From Scytalidium lignicola (Eukaryota > Ascomycota > Leotiomycetes), in NCBI GenBank assembly GCA_002812745.2, contig NCSJ02000048.1, forward strand, positions 119,298-183,297: 64,000 nt of DNA, written 5' to 3'. The position numbers and the translations under genes were made by a program. Shown piece after piece: positions 35,529 to 47,033 of this stretch (position 1 is its first letter; each line of letters begins with the position of its first letter). The notes under the pieces were generated by a model. It searched no databases, was not told the DNA's origin, and saw nothing but the letters and a program-made list of their open reading frames with translations.

Positions 35529-37646
35529 ATGGAGAGGCTCCCAGTCGAAAGCCTGATTCATGTGGCGCAATACACTGATTTCCAAAGTCTGCATTCCTGG
35601 ATATTGACATCTAAGCGGTACCATGTTACTTTGATAGGAGATTTATATAGCAAGGCGTTAGCCCTTGACTTACAGCTTGGCTGGCCGTGTCACCTCCTAC
35701 GTGCAACACTCTGCAATCGACCAACAAGGAGTTTGATTAACTTGCTGGAGGGGACAAACATCGAAGATCTTAACAGACCGAGTATCAATGTCGAATCAGC
35801 CCTTTCACGAACAAGTTGGGACATCATGAGACAAGTAAGGTCCAATCTGAACAATAGATGGGCGCCAACTCCCGTCGTCATCACATCTCTTTTACACATT
35901 GCTTGTCAGCTATGTGACGAGGATATTATAAGGCTTATTCTTGATAGAGGAGCAAATCCATCTCCATTCAGTTCCATTGGGTGGACACCGCTGCATATGG
36001 TAGCCTGGAGTGGTAAAGTTTCGATTATGCGGTTGCTTCTTGGTGCTGGAGCTGATCCCAATCTCATCCAACCAGCAGACCAACAATCGAGGTTTACTGC
36101 AGATCTCGCCAGGACAACACCTTTCCACCAGGCAGTTATTGGAGGACATGTATCTGCTGTAGATATTTTGCTTGAAGCTGGTGCAGATGCTCATGCATTA
36201 CATCCTAGATGTGATGCACTTGGTCTTGCAACCATATACCAGGACACAGGAATGTTGCAGCATCTTGTTAACACTGGCCTTTATGGTAGGGAATCTATGA
36301 TACGGGCATTCTCTCTTTCGGATAAGCATGAAGGTGTCTTAACTTTGAAGATATTACTAGATGGAGGGGTTGATACACAGCTTTGTTTACCTCGTGCTGT
36401 TACTGCTAACCGGCCGGATTACGTGGAGCTTCTCATTAATGCCGGTGCTGACCCACGAAAAAGCTCAGAGTTGCTCTCTCATGTTCTCAATCTAAAGGTC
36501 CTTCAATTGATATTAGCTAAGGCTCCGGGACTGTCTGCTGAGGCACTCCCTACTCCCTTCGCACACTCTCCATTAGAGCTTCTTTATGAAAATGTCAACC
36601 GAAGGTTTAACAGTGACAATCTTGAAGAAATGGCTGTACTGTTAATCAATGATGGCTGCCCAATTCAACAAGATCCAATGAATAATGTCCGCCAAATGGC
36701 GCCCATATATATTTTATGTGAGGCAGCTTCATGGGGACACGCACGCGTTATTAAGGCTATTTTACCCAGCGTAAAAGCATACTTGAATCAAAAGGCTAAT
36801 CGGGACTCTAATACACCATTGCATTATGCTACTCTTTCGGCGCATAAAAATAAACTTGCCTGTGTTAAACTCCTGGTAGAACATGGTGCGGATCTCCACG
36901 CGAAAAATCTAATCGGCCAAACACCTTTTGAGTGTCTCTTCACTCGAAATATACTCTGGCTTGCACGTGTGAAAGGAGAACACTTACAAGACGACGCTGA
37001 AGTAACACAATATTTTATTGACTCTGGTATTGACGTCAATGCACGATTTCATACTGACATGACTACTGAACCCCCATTGTTTCATGCTTTAGCATCGGGA
37101 AATGATCTGGCTGCCCTTGTGATAATAAATGCCGGTGCTAATATATATGTAAGGGCAGAGAATGGGTGGTCGGCTTTTCAGCTGGCTGCATGGAGTGGCT
37201 GTTTTAAAGCACTGGAACGACTTCTTCAAGAGGATAATATTCAAAGCCTTCTTGAATACCAATCTGAAGATACTCTACTACATTTTGCGGTACAAGGTGG
37301 ACTCGCGCTGCACAAGAAGGTGGATGGATACGGTAAAATGATGGCGCATCTCTTACTTGGCCACGTGGACGTTTCTGTTGCAGATGTAGTAGTTAGTAAG
37401 CATCACGAAGGTGAGCTTAAACCACTGGCTCACACTGGTTGTATGGAGGTGATAAGAAGGATCTGTAGTAAAGGAATCGTAGACCCTGGTGCTAGGAACC
37501 AAAGAGGCTTCACCCCCTTCGATGTGATTATATATCAGAAGGGGTGTCCTAAATTCATATATAATCATAAGAAGAAACACAAGGCTGAAATAGCGGCTTT
37601 GATTGGGGAGGCAAACCAAAAATGGCCCAAACCTCAAAAGAGATAA
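35529..37646 (+). CDS. F-box/ankyrin-repeat protein
   Basis: This intronless gene encodes 705 residues. The first ~45 residues (RLPVESLIHVAQYTDFQSLHSWILTSKRYH) form an F-box-like helix set. From about residue 115 to the end there are many ankyrin repeats of the type GWTPLHMVAWSGKVSIMRLLLGAGADPN. Some are regular and others degenerate. F-box plus ankyrin proteins serve as substrate receptors for SCF ubiquitin ligases, and large lineage-specific families occur in filamentous fungi. Codon use is more AT-leaning than in the transporters nearby. The target protein is unknown. Confidence 0.88.
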   Translation: MERLPVESLIHVAQYTDFQSLHSWILTSKRYHVTLIGDLYSKALALDLQLGWPCHLLRATLCNRPTRSLINLLEGTNIEDLNRPSINVESALSRTSWDIMRQVRSNLNNRWAPTPVVITSLLHIACQLCDEDIIRLILDRGANPSPFSSIGWTPLHMVAWSGKVSIMRLLLGAGADPNLIQPADQQSRFTADLARTTPFHQAVIGGHVSAVDILLEAGADAHALHPRCDALGLATIYQDTGMLQHLVNTGLYGRESMIRAFSLSDKHEGVLTLKILLDGGVDTQLCLPRAVTANRPDYVELLINAGADPRKSSELLSHVLNLKVLQLILAKAPGLSAEALPTPFAHSPLELLYENVNRRFNSDNLEEMAVLLINDGCPIQQDPMNNVRQMAPIYILCEAASWGHARVIKAILPSVKAYLNQKANRDSNTPLHYATLSAHKNKLACVKLLVEHGADLHAKNLIGQTPFECLFTRNILWLARVKGEHLQDDAEVTQYFIDSGIDVNARFHTDMTTEPPLFHALASGNDLAALVIINAGANIYVRAENGWSAFQLAAWSGCFKALERLLQEDNIQSLLEYQSEDTLLHFAVQGGLALHKKVDGYGKMMAHLLLGHVDVSVADVVVSKHHEGELKPLAHTGCMEVIRRICSKGIVDPGARNQRGFTPFDVIIYQKGCPKFIYNHKKKHKAEIAALIGEANQKWPKPQKR

Positions 37647-38634
37647 GATCCTGCATAGCACAAATGGCAACTAGCTTATTCATAATAATAAGTTAATAAT
37701 ATATCGTTTCTCTACTTTTAATCACCCATCTTTACCGTTGAGACTAATCAGCTGCACTTTCTGACTCAAGTCAAGTTTAACCTCTATATATAGCTGTTTG
37801 ACATATTTCATTGTTGTGCTATAATGTTCAGGATCATTACACTTTTTTCAACTCCCCTCCTCCACTTCTACATACGCAAGCAAGGATACGTATTTATCAA
37901 AACCACTAAACTGTGCCCCCTTATGACGAACATATCCAAGTTATATATTGGGAAATGGCTTATCCTACAAGTTGAGATGTCAAAGCTTCGATACTGATTT
38001 GTGAAGTTGGGTGAGAAACCTGCTAGGAAGTCTTTAATTATATAATGCAAGTAGCCGACGGAAGAACTACTATCGCCTAGCTTCAGAGATATTCATCTAG
38101 TACTTTATCTTTATTGTGATAAGCCAAATGCTACAGTATAGAAAAAGAGACAGGCCGTGGCGAACGTCTATTCTCCCGCGCATAGCAGGGTCTTCCCCCA
38201 CTGCCCTGTATGACGAGATACATTGCCGAGAAGAGACCGTCTGTCTCCTCCCGAATCACGGATTCTTCCGCTTAGCGATCTCGCTGCCTTTGATTTATCA
38301 TTACCCTAAGCTAGAGCTGAAAAGGGTGGTGTGAGGGAGAGAGATGGTTATTATATGCTCTGTCTTAAATAGGATGCGAGACAGGTATGATGATGCGGAT
38401 ATGGTACTAGGAAGGATGGAAAAATTGAAAACCACTTGAAGAACGCGACCAAGTGAAGACCCCGATGTTGTGCTGTTAAAAGGATTAAATATTATTTTAT
38501 ACAGGAATAATAAAGCTTGGCAATCTATGGCAATTAATTCCAATTACTTTTAATTTAAAAAATATTTTAAATTCTAACACTGTTTTCATTCTATCTAAAG
38601 AGGAAATTCACAGTGTCCATGCTTTATATCAATG
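37647..38634. other. Intergenic
   Basis: No gene seen in ~1 kb. The right end is AT-rich. Confidence 0.5.
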
Positions 38635-40309
38635 TTATATTGGAAAGAAATACATTCTAATATCTCTTCCTTGAATAGTTGTCTGTGGGTCATGTAGATT
38701 TGGGACATCGAGCTCTACATCATTCTCATCTAGATCATCTATATCTAAGTCTTTAAGCTTCGAGCTCTCTATGTTATCGTAGTCTGAATCAGAGATAGGG
38801 CTATACGCTCTTGGTTCTGTTTGGTTCAACCAATCAAAACTCCTTAACCAATCTTCCTTCGTAATTATCGGTTGATTATACTTCACTGTCATTCCATGTG
38901 GACGGATCTCATCTTGAATTTTGTCCATGCGGTCCCATGGATACCCATGTTCCCTCTCAGAGCCCCATGTATCTGGAGTAAATGTGATATCGATCTTATT
39001 CAGCCGACTCTTCTTCGCTATTGCTACTCTTGTAAACTCTCTTAGCCAATGCTCTTCTTTATCAGCGAAGTCTATCCAGGACTCGCTATGTTGATCATAG
39101 ATGCTGAAACTCCAACCAAAAGTTTTAAGATTTGGAGCAAGTAGCAAAGCAGCATCTGCAGCTGGGGTATCCAATTCTCCCATCTGCCACCTCGAGAGCT
39201 CTAAAATCTCCAAATTAGAAAAATCACAAGCGTTGAAAAGACGGCCACGGCCCGATCTAGACAGGTACCCGATAGATAGAGACTTTAAGGTGTCCTTATG
39301 GATCCAAAGCATTGAATGAAACATATGGAGGTCCATACGAAATCTATTATTGTAAAAACTGTCAAACCTAAAATCAATGAGTGCCTTCGGCCACTGGAGG
39401 AGTCGAGCTGTAGCCTCAGGAGATTCCTCGTAATCAGAGATTGAAAGAGAGGTGAATGAGGCAGTCTGAGATTTCTGAGACAATATGTCAGCCGTGATAG
39501 TCGGTCAGGGAATTTCACAACCCGAGTTTGGCCATTTTGTAGGGAATAATCTAAGTTACCTTTTGTTCTAATGCATTGTTAGCATCTTTTGTCTCCGAAA
39601 TGCCATGAATTTCTAGCTTCTTGAGGGATGGAGCGTCGATATGTGCCATAATATGTGGTGAGAGCAATCTGAAACCCTCTCTGCTAATAATAATGTGCTG
39701 AAGTTCTGGCATATGCTGGATGAAATTTTGAATAACCATCCATATATTTTCGTGATATTTCTCAAATCCTCCATGAATGTTTAGACACTGAACTTTTGTC
39801 AGCCAGAGGGCGAAATCATTCACAAGAGAAAAGTCTCCTATGTGAGGAGACGGACTATTCACGTCACTGATAGAGATCGAAATTGCCCTACAGTATTGCC
39901 GAATGGATGGATTTAGTTGAAGTGTGCGATGCAATTTTATAAATGCGAGAGATGGAGGCACTGCTGTGTGTGGATATCTAGGGTGAAGGGTGCGGTAGAG
40001 GAGAGGAAGTACAGCACGGTTGAAACGACGGCACACGAGGGCCAATTTCTTCATGTCAGCATAGTTGTCCTGTGCCTGGCAAGCACAATCCCAGGTTCCT
40101 GGTTCGGGGTTTTGGTGTGAGCTGGCAATCGCAATGATGATGGTAAAGATTTCATCAGGTAGCCTAAAGATGAATGCTTCTTTTCTGGGAGTGTTATTAC
40201 TTCTTCCGTAAGCGGATTTATTTTCGGTGGAAATCGGTGGATGGAGATCTAGTATAATCAGTTCGTGCCTAAGAGACCATCCCAAGAGACTTTGGTGGTG
40301 GAAAGGCAT
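38635..40309 (-). CDS. F-box / LRR-like protein (fungal expanded family)
   Basis: Two exons, 40309-39560 and 39474-38635, encode 529 residues. The 85-nt intron has a GCTGACAT branch and a TCTCAG acceptor. An F-box (IFRLPDEIFTIIIAIA ... LALVCRRFNRAVLPLLYRTL) lies at about residues 45-110. It is followed by irregular leucine-rich segments (SLKKLEIHGIS, LKSLSIGYLS, LEILELSRWQM). The C-part has a conserved-looking block, YPWDRMDKIQDEIRPHGM, and an acidic tail. It is a probable SCF-ligase substrate receptor. The frame extends 15 nt upstream with a TTG start; ATG at 40309 is chosen. An antisense open frame over the intron is taken as chance. Confidence 0.8.
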
Positions 40310-41856
40310 TGCAATAGTAAACAAAAATAGACTTTGGTTTAAAGGAGTGAGTATTTCTCTGAAAGGAAAAGGCAGAATTCACAGTGAGCTTGTGGGAGGT
40401 TGATGTCGGGCAGCTGCGCCGCTCGAAAATGAGCTGTTGGGCATCATCTCGTGTTACTTGTATCCTACTACCGAAAGAACCTCCACGAAGGTACAAAATA
40501 TAGTTAATACTTGGAGAATGGCGGATTTCGCAAGGGAAAGTATATACATTCTTGGCCCACTGCAAGATTCGACACTACTACAAGCACAGCCTAAAAATAT
40601 TCCTCGGATTCCAGACCGTTTCAAGTATCGATTGACCTCGCGCGGTCAATCAGCCGAACGGCCGCGTGTACCGATTTTACGAGCGTTTATTATAAAATTT
40701 TCTAGCGAGAAATCCAAAGCTTCTAATGTAACTGGTTTCTAGTTGGACATTGATTTTATCAACAGAGAAGGGTTCTTGTCTGTTTCGCTACTATTTTAAC
40801 TAGGACTCTATATATACAGTACTATACCAAAAAGTGCATGTCTGTTTTGTCGTTAATCTATACGATTTTTCTATGCGAGGCACTGTTCTTTAATTGGGTT
40901 TTTCTTCTTTTTTCCCTGTCGTATTAACATAGAGAGCTGTGAAGTTGTCCCACAGCCCTTGCTTACTCCACTCAAGCAGGATTAAAGGTGTGATTTCCGT
41001 CGCCTGAGAAAATCTCACAAATAGAATCGCAATGGCTAAATTTGATATAGCCAGCAGTAGATGGAAATATTTCTGGGGTGTATGGATGTGTATATGTATG
41101 CATTAGCTTGGAAACAAAGTCGGCGATATGCCGTTTCCGTGCTGTTTTGCGAACTGCAGGGGATGGTGCGGCTGGGCACAGCTGGCTCTTCTTGGACCGC
41201 GCACCACTTTCAGCGGGTAATTTCGAGTGAGGCTTCGCCCCTGCGTTACCAGCATTGGAAAGCTAAGATGGGTTTAGGAATAAAAATACTCCAATCAGTT
41301 AAGCAGACTTTCAGAGGCATTCTTCTTGTAGCTATTTCGGCGGTAGGTGGTGCAGGGCACAGACCTCTGACAGTGTCCACAGTGCCTTTTGCTTGAGGTG
41401 GACGAAAAGTGACTGGAATGCGATTTACCCTGCTACCATATCAAAGCCTCTACACTAAGTGTGACACAAAAGATGCCTTTCTCGTCGCCTGGGAGTGTTT
41501 GTAACTTGCTTTGCAACGTCACCCTATTATAGAGGCACAGCCACGCACTCAGGAGCTAGGTGACAACCCCTTAAATTAATAATAGACCTACATATAATAG
41601 GATTAACAGAGTTAAGTAATGATGATTAAACGAGTACATATAGATAAAAGATTTCACGTGTTCGCAAAGAGCGATGAATAAAGTCTAGGAGGTTAAGAGA
41701 AGTCTTACAATTCCCGACATGATACTAGATGTCGATCTCAGTCTCCTGAAAGCTGTAAAGTCTGGTATACTATAAATGCGTATTTCACTCACTTACGTTA
41801 AATAATACACTGCTTCTGGACAAGGTATATATATATATATGTATGGACATATCACC
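40310..41856. other. Intergenic
   Basis: No supported gene in 1.5 kb. A 111-codon frame at 41061-41396 (plus) has no family resemblance. CACGTG lies at 41655-41660 and a TA repeat at 41826-41840. Confidence 0.5.
41826..41840. repeat. TA dinucleotide repeat
   Basis: About seven TA units just upstream of the RTA1-like gene. It could act as a TATA-like promoter element. Confidence 0.6.
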
Positions 41857-43004
41857 ATGGCCCTCTTTTCTTATTACATCTTTTCCTATTTCATTAGTGG
41901 TTAGGATTACTGTATTTGTGGCATATATTAGCTATACACACCATATAACCGTCCAAAAGTTGAATTCCATTCCTCCAGCATCTAACATCAATTGTCCATC
42001 ATTATGTATACTCTCATACGCGAGGTTTCGAACAGTGGGAGTTTTAACAACCATGCTGCCTGCACATGTAAAATTAATCTCACCTCTGTCTATAATGAGA
42101 CTGGCTAACAAACTCAGCTCCTATCGACAACTCCATAACACCTTGGGCATACTGCCCTTCCTTCCCTGCCGCGCTCGTAGCTTCCGCTGTCTTTGGCCTG
42201 ACCATCGTCGCCCACATCGCCCTCGCTCTTCGATACCACAAGGCTTTCTGCTGGGTCATAATCATGGCCACAATCTGGGAGGCTGGCGGTTTTGGGATCC
42301 GTACGTACGCAACGGATCATCAGCTGAGTACTAGAGCGTTCAATGGTCAACAAATTATCACGCTTCTTGCGCCTCTCTGGGTGAATGCATTCTTATACAT
42401 GTTACTAGGACGAATGATTGATTACTTCGTCCCAGAAAAGACCATTGGCGGCATATATTCTCACCGTATCGCATTGATATTTGTGTGGGCCGACGTGATA
42501 ACCTTTGTTATTCAACTGGCAGGAGCCGTCATGGTCTCCATTCCGGATTCCTCTTACGCTAATAGCATTGGAAAATCAGTTTACATGGGCGGTGTAGGTT
42601 TGCAACAGGCCTCCTTACTATCATTCCTGCTGCTTGCTATTCTCTTCCACCGGCGCCTGCGTTCTGGATTTCTCGTCTCCGGAGACACCTTGTGGCACCC
42701 GATTCTTTTTGCGCTCTACACCGTCGTTACTCTGATCACTATTCGGACGGTGTACAGGTTAGTAGAGTTCTCGGCTGGGCTCAACGGGACGATTCCCACA
42801 CATGAGTGGTTCATGTACGTGTTTGACACGTTACCTATGTTTTGTGCTATCTTGGTTCTGGCAGTTTGGCACCCGGGGAGTGTACTTCAGGGCCCAGGGA
42901 GTGAGCACGAGAAGATTAGACGACATGAGCGTCAAAAATTAAGAGTCCAAACGAGACGTGAGGTTGAACTAGGTATACCATTAGGGTATGATAGGCCAGT
43001 CTAA
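41857..43004 (+). CDS. RTA1-family integral membrane protein (5' exon uncertain)
   Basis: The main exon 42118-43004 encodes a clear RTA1/RTM1-like protein: seven hydrophobic spans, with TPWAYCPSFPAAL at the start, IWEAGGFGIRTY after span 2, QQIITLLAPLWVNAFLYMLLGRMI in span 3, and HEWFMYVFDTLPM before span 7. RTA1-type proteins of the plasma membrane are associated with resistance to lipophilic drugs or with lipid movement; the mechanism is unsettled. The exon begins after a CTCAG acceptor in phase 1, and a TGA lies just upstream in frame. A first exon at 41857-41899 (ATGGCCC..., donor GTTAGG) fits in phase and gives 309 residues, but its donor is weak. The gene lies beside arsH in the same direction. 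Confidence 0.82.
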
Positions 43005-43538
43005 CAGGTTTTGTAAGAGCGGTAGCCTGGAGCAAAGTATATATCTGTAGAGTAGTTCAAACTATGACCAATTAAAGAGCAAACAGCAGTGGCAAAGTGA
43101 GCTTATGAGAGAAAATAAGTAAAAACGGTAAGGTCAACAGGGGGAAGCAATTAATAAACTAGGAGGTTGGCCACGTGATCCAGAGGGTACGTGCATTTTT
43201 GCGGACGCACGGACACGGAAATGAAATAAGCACGTGACAAGTTCCGGCGTCTTAATTATCCGATCCGATACGAACAACCAATCACCATGCACCAGTGACC
43301 GTTGGTATTACTGTCGAGAATGCATGACCCCGGTGCATCCTTTGGTAATTCTAAACTGGCAGCGGCAAGGTATTGATATCCTTTGTTTCTCTTTTATTAT
43401 ACCAATCGCTGGAAACTTATTGCAGGAGAAAATATATTTGTGCTGTCAGCATTTGGTATGTTCAAACCGGTGCTGAACAAAGCTGTAAACTCACCGTTGA
43501 GGTACTACTTGCGAACCCCGTTGTTAGATTATAACCCT
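43005..43538. promoter_or_regulatory. Upstream region of arsH with paired CACGTG sites
   Basis: Two CACGTGA sites, 43172-43178 and 43231-43237, lie 59 bp apart about 300-370 bp before the likely arsH start. CACGTG is a bHLH-type binding site in fungi. Their spacing and the shared A suggest function but do not prove it. Confidence 0.35.
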
Positions 43539-44624
43539 ATGTCTTCCTCTGTACACCCCCACAGCCAGATTGCAAACCACCACGTTGCCGCGATCCCCGC
43601 GAAGGCAGTCATCAACGGAGACCTAAACAACACCACCGTGCTTCGGGAAACCAAACCCATAGAGGTTGATCCAGAGTATTCGTTTCGCTCTTTTGCTATC
43701 AGCGAAGAAGAAGATGATCCTGAAATCCGGGACAAATATCGACCTTTTATACTGGATTCCCTCATAACTGCTACGGATTGGATCAGCAAGCTGGAGCTTG
43801 GCGCCGTTGCTAAACTCGCAGAGGAAAACATACAGAAGACTGGCGAGAGGCTCAGGATCTTGGTCTTATATGGTAGTCTACGAGAAAGGTGATTTCACGT
43901 CTCATATGCACGAGATCAGTATAGATCGTTAAACTAACAAGTCTATTTTGTGCTATTGAGATCATACTCGAAACTACTAGCTTTCGAAGCTTCTCGTATT
44001 CTGTTTCGGCTTGGATGTGACGTTCGAGTCTTTAATCCTGCCGGGTTACCAGTGAAGGACGACATCCAGCATAGCCATCCAAAAGTTCAAGAGCTGCGAG
44101 AGCTCAGCAAATGGAGTGACGGCCATCTATGGATATCTCCAGAACAGCATGGCAATCTGGTTAGTCGTTTATATAACCCACATCCCCACTATCTCTTCCT
44201 GGCAATGATGTACTCTGTAACTAATGAGCATGTTTGTCCTAAGACGGCAGTCTTTAAGAACCAAATTGATTGGATACCACTCTCTGCAGGTTCTATCCGA
44301 CCTACACAAGGCCGTACTCTAGCAGTAGCAGAAGTATCCGGCGGGTCGCAATCCTTCAACGCGGTTAACTCTCTCCGTATTCTCGGTCGCTGGATGAGAA
44401 TGTTTGTTATCCCTAACCAAGCTTCTGTTCCAATAGCATGGAAACAATTCACAGCCGAAGATGCCGCAGATCCTATTGAGGGGAGTAGTCGTATGCTCCC
44501 TAGCGGTAATCGCATGAGAATCGTAGATTGTATGGAGGAGTTAGTCAAATATACAATTGTTATGAGACCTCATTTTGCACTCTTTGGGGATCGGTACAGC
44601 GAGAGGGTTGAAAGGGCTCAGTAG
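43539..44624 (+). CDS. arsH: ArsH-type NADPH:FMN oxidoreductase, arsenical resistance
   Basis: Three exons, 43539-43888, 43961-44159 and 44244-44624, encode 309 residues. The flavodoxin-like fold shows the FMN-binding GSLRERSYS (split by intron 1), [36 protein letters not shown] and [15 protein letters not shown], all typical of ArsH. ArsH oxidises methylated or organic trivalent arsenicals with NADPH, or acts as a quinone reductase, in the cytosol. Intron 2 (84 nt, branch ACTAAT) is a multiple of three with no stop, so retention would insert 28 residues after HGNL. An in-frame upstream ATG at 43458 would add 27 residues rich in Lys, Arg and aromatic residues, a possible mitochondrial presequence. 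No other ars genes are in view. Confidence 0.93.
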
Positions 44625-45066
44625 CAGATGGCAGTGAAGGAAGTGGAAGACAGGCAATATCAGTACCGTAAGCATTTAGAAGGTTTGGTCTGAAATTTAG
44701 AGAAGGAATAGAATTATAGATTAGTAGACGAATATAGCGGCCTAAAAAGTCGCGCTGACATGTTGCATATTCTATTTCGTCTCACACCAGTTTCTAACGA
44801 TGATTGGTAAGGGTCACGCGCATGCAAATTCATAATTTTATGCTCTGAATAGCAAAGCAAGAGAATGCAACCTATGTTGATCCATCGATGGAACTGATCC
44901 GCAAAACTAGAATGTGATCCAGCTCTTTTGTGATGTTAGGTCGTGGATATATCTATGCATTACTATTTAAATGAAGAACAAAAACAGTTAAAGGATGAGG
45001 TTTTGGAAGAGTAGCATAATGATTATACTCCTGTCCAGCCCTTGATCCATCTCAATTTATTCCGGT
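44625..45066. other. Intergenic
   Basis: No gene seen; 3' flank of arsH and of the decayed reductase. Confidence 0.5.
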
Positions 45067-46110
45067 TTGAGTCCTTCCAAACTTCTCAGCTTAGTAAGGC
45101 TCTCTATTACCATCTTCCCATCTACGACTGGCAAACCTCCTACCATTAACCCCTCGTACATTGTTAGTAGCTTCACGCAGGATTCACCTCCAGCATCTTC
45201 TCCAGTTCAAACCCGGCATCTTACTTCCCGGCTTCCCCACGAACACGCTCAATCCAGGCCCCGAGAGGCATTCGGCGATACTCTTGTTCTGCCCCTTTAT
45301 GTCATATACTCTGCTTAGAGCGTCTATAACGATAGGCTTTAATGAATCCCAAGTCATAGGTTGAGGATTGAGCGGATGAAACACTCTTGCACCGCTAGCA
45401 TCAAGCACCTTTGTACTACCTATTGCAAGTTTGACAAGTGCATCAGCAAGGAAATCAATCGGTACCCAATCGATTACTTCCTCTCCTTTCCCCAGAGAAT
45501 CTAGTAAAATGTTTAAATATAGTGAGCTAACGACGAGACTTGGGAACCACTCCCACTTATTCCAAGAACCAGGTGCGTAAGCGGGACCGGTGACCTGGTC
45601 CACACGCACAATGAGAATATTGACGCGAGGGAACACGGTGCTAGCATAATCAAGGATTCTTTCACTGACATACTTGCTTTCTGCGTAGCCCATGGGGAGT
45701 GCAGCTAAGGGATCTGTGATTATTGTTTCAGGAATAGGTGTGACAGAAGACGCCGCAACCGAGCTGATGGAGACAAATAACATGGTGCATGAATTGCTGG
45801 AAGATGCGCCTTTGCTTTGCGCAAGTGTGTACTCTCGAAATTAAATGCCTCCAATAATTATAATTGTAAAGTAGGTCATAACTAGTCGTCATAATTAGGA
45901 AAATCAGGAAAGGCACATGGATTATACTCCAGCTTAGTGATCCCAGTAGGGGATGATAGGCCCCATTGCCCAAAGAGCTGGAAATTTGCACCATTTAGCT
46001 TTGTAAAGTCATATATCTTGGAATAATGCACCACCAGGCCAAATACCCTTGCGGAATACGGCAATACTGTGGCCCCATATAGGAGAACAATAGTACCTAG
46101 ATGATAGTCA
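45067..46110 (-). pseudogene. Decayed NRPS-like terminal (thioester) reductase domain
   Basis: The longest clean piece (45783-45184) reads VSISSVAASS, then MGYAESKYVSERIL with the Tyr-x3-Lys of NAD-binding reductases, RVDQVTGP and VIDWVPIDFLADALV: the C-terminal Male-sterility/NAD_binding_4 reductase of alpha-aminoadipate-reductase-like NRPS-like enzymes. Downstream the family ending (PLGAWIERVR ... ELEKMLEVNP ... VKLLTMYEGLMVGG ... SLTKLRSLEGL, stop near 45060) is recoverable only by jumping frames at about 45250 and 45185 and past a TAA. Upstream the nucleotide-binding start (TIVLLYGAT, about 46090) is also recognisable but shifted and full of substitutions. No adenylation or carrier domain is readable upstream. 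This is a dead fragment of a larger enzyme. Confidence 0.72.
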
Positions 46111-47033
46111 AAATCAGTTACTTATATCCAAACCATCAAAATCGATAGTGAGAACATGTAAAGAATGACGAAAAAGAAAAAGAAAGATATGACTAGAATC
46201 AGTAAACTCACTGAAACTGTATGCCCAACGAATGGTTTGAATTTCATCATTCTCGCCATAACTCTAATAAGAACAAGTAATTCACCCTCAGGTAATACTT
46301 CATCTTTTTCATCGCTCCCAGGAACATCGTAAATCATCGTGCACTTGATATGTGGTAACCTATAGTTAAGAAGACTATGAACGGATGTTGCACCCTATTC
46401 GGGACGTTGTAGAGTAGGAAATAATTCGTCAAAAAACCCAAATTCTCCAGGGCTGCGTGGCGTTAGTATGAATGATGTTAAGTGAAAACGCGGTGGGATA
46501 AGACCAAGGGAACGCTCTTGGGACATACTCATGGTAATTCGACCGCACCCCTTCCATTGCTCCGCTGCAACTAGCCATATAACCCGAAAGGCAATGACAT
46601 AGCTTGCTAGCGGAGTCCTGTAGCCTCTCTTCGTATACCTCATTGAACTTGTTGCAGACGACCTCGTGATAAAACAGCGTGTTTGTAGCAGGATCTACAG
46701 GTTTAAGGTGTGATCTGGCCAGCGGCTAGAAGAAAGAGGATTTAAAGTTCGGTGTTCCATCTTCCTGGAAGGTTATTCTCGATGCGCGGACGCCAACTTC
46801 CTGGGGGTTAAATTACATAGTTTATATAGAGTATAAGAGGTACAAAAGGTTTAAGAACTATACTAATTATATTAGTTATATTTAATTGTTTATATAAGAA
46901 TATACTCTTTAAACGTTAATTAAGAACTTTATAATTGACTTAAGTTATAACTTGATAATCTATTGATTTATCTTATCCTTTAGTAGTTTACTTCATCTTT
47001 TAACTTGTGAGTAATATTAAGTAAATACTCTCA
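46111..47033. other. Possible further relic, then AT-rich spacer
   Basis: Open pieces on the minus strand between 46700 and 46120 (for example LFYHEVVCNKFNEVYEERLQDS) look protein-like but match nothing I recognise. They may belong to the decayed enzyme's upstream part or to a separate dead gene. From 46800 to 47030 the DNA is very AT-rich, with repeated tta/ata motifs. Confidence 0.35.

Noticed and set aside
39285..39518. Alternative reading through the F-box gene intron
   Set aside because: The spliced version gives a continuous LRR-like sequence and a good branch site; the alternative loses it.
41061..41396. 111-codon frame downstream of nothing recognisable
   Set aside because: No ATG context, family match or introns; composition looks random.
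41843..42334. 163-codon frame overlapping the start of the RTA1-like gene
   Set aside because: Its frame differs from the RTA1 frame and gives Arg/His-rich nonsense across the conserved region.
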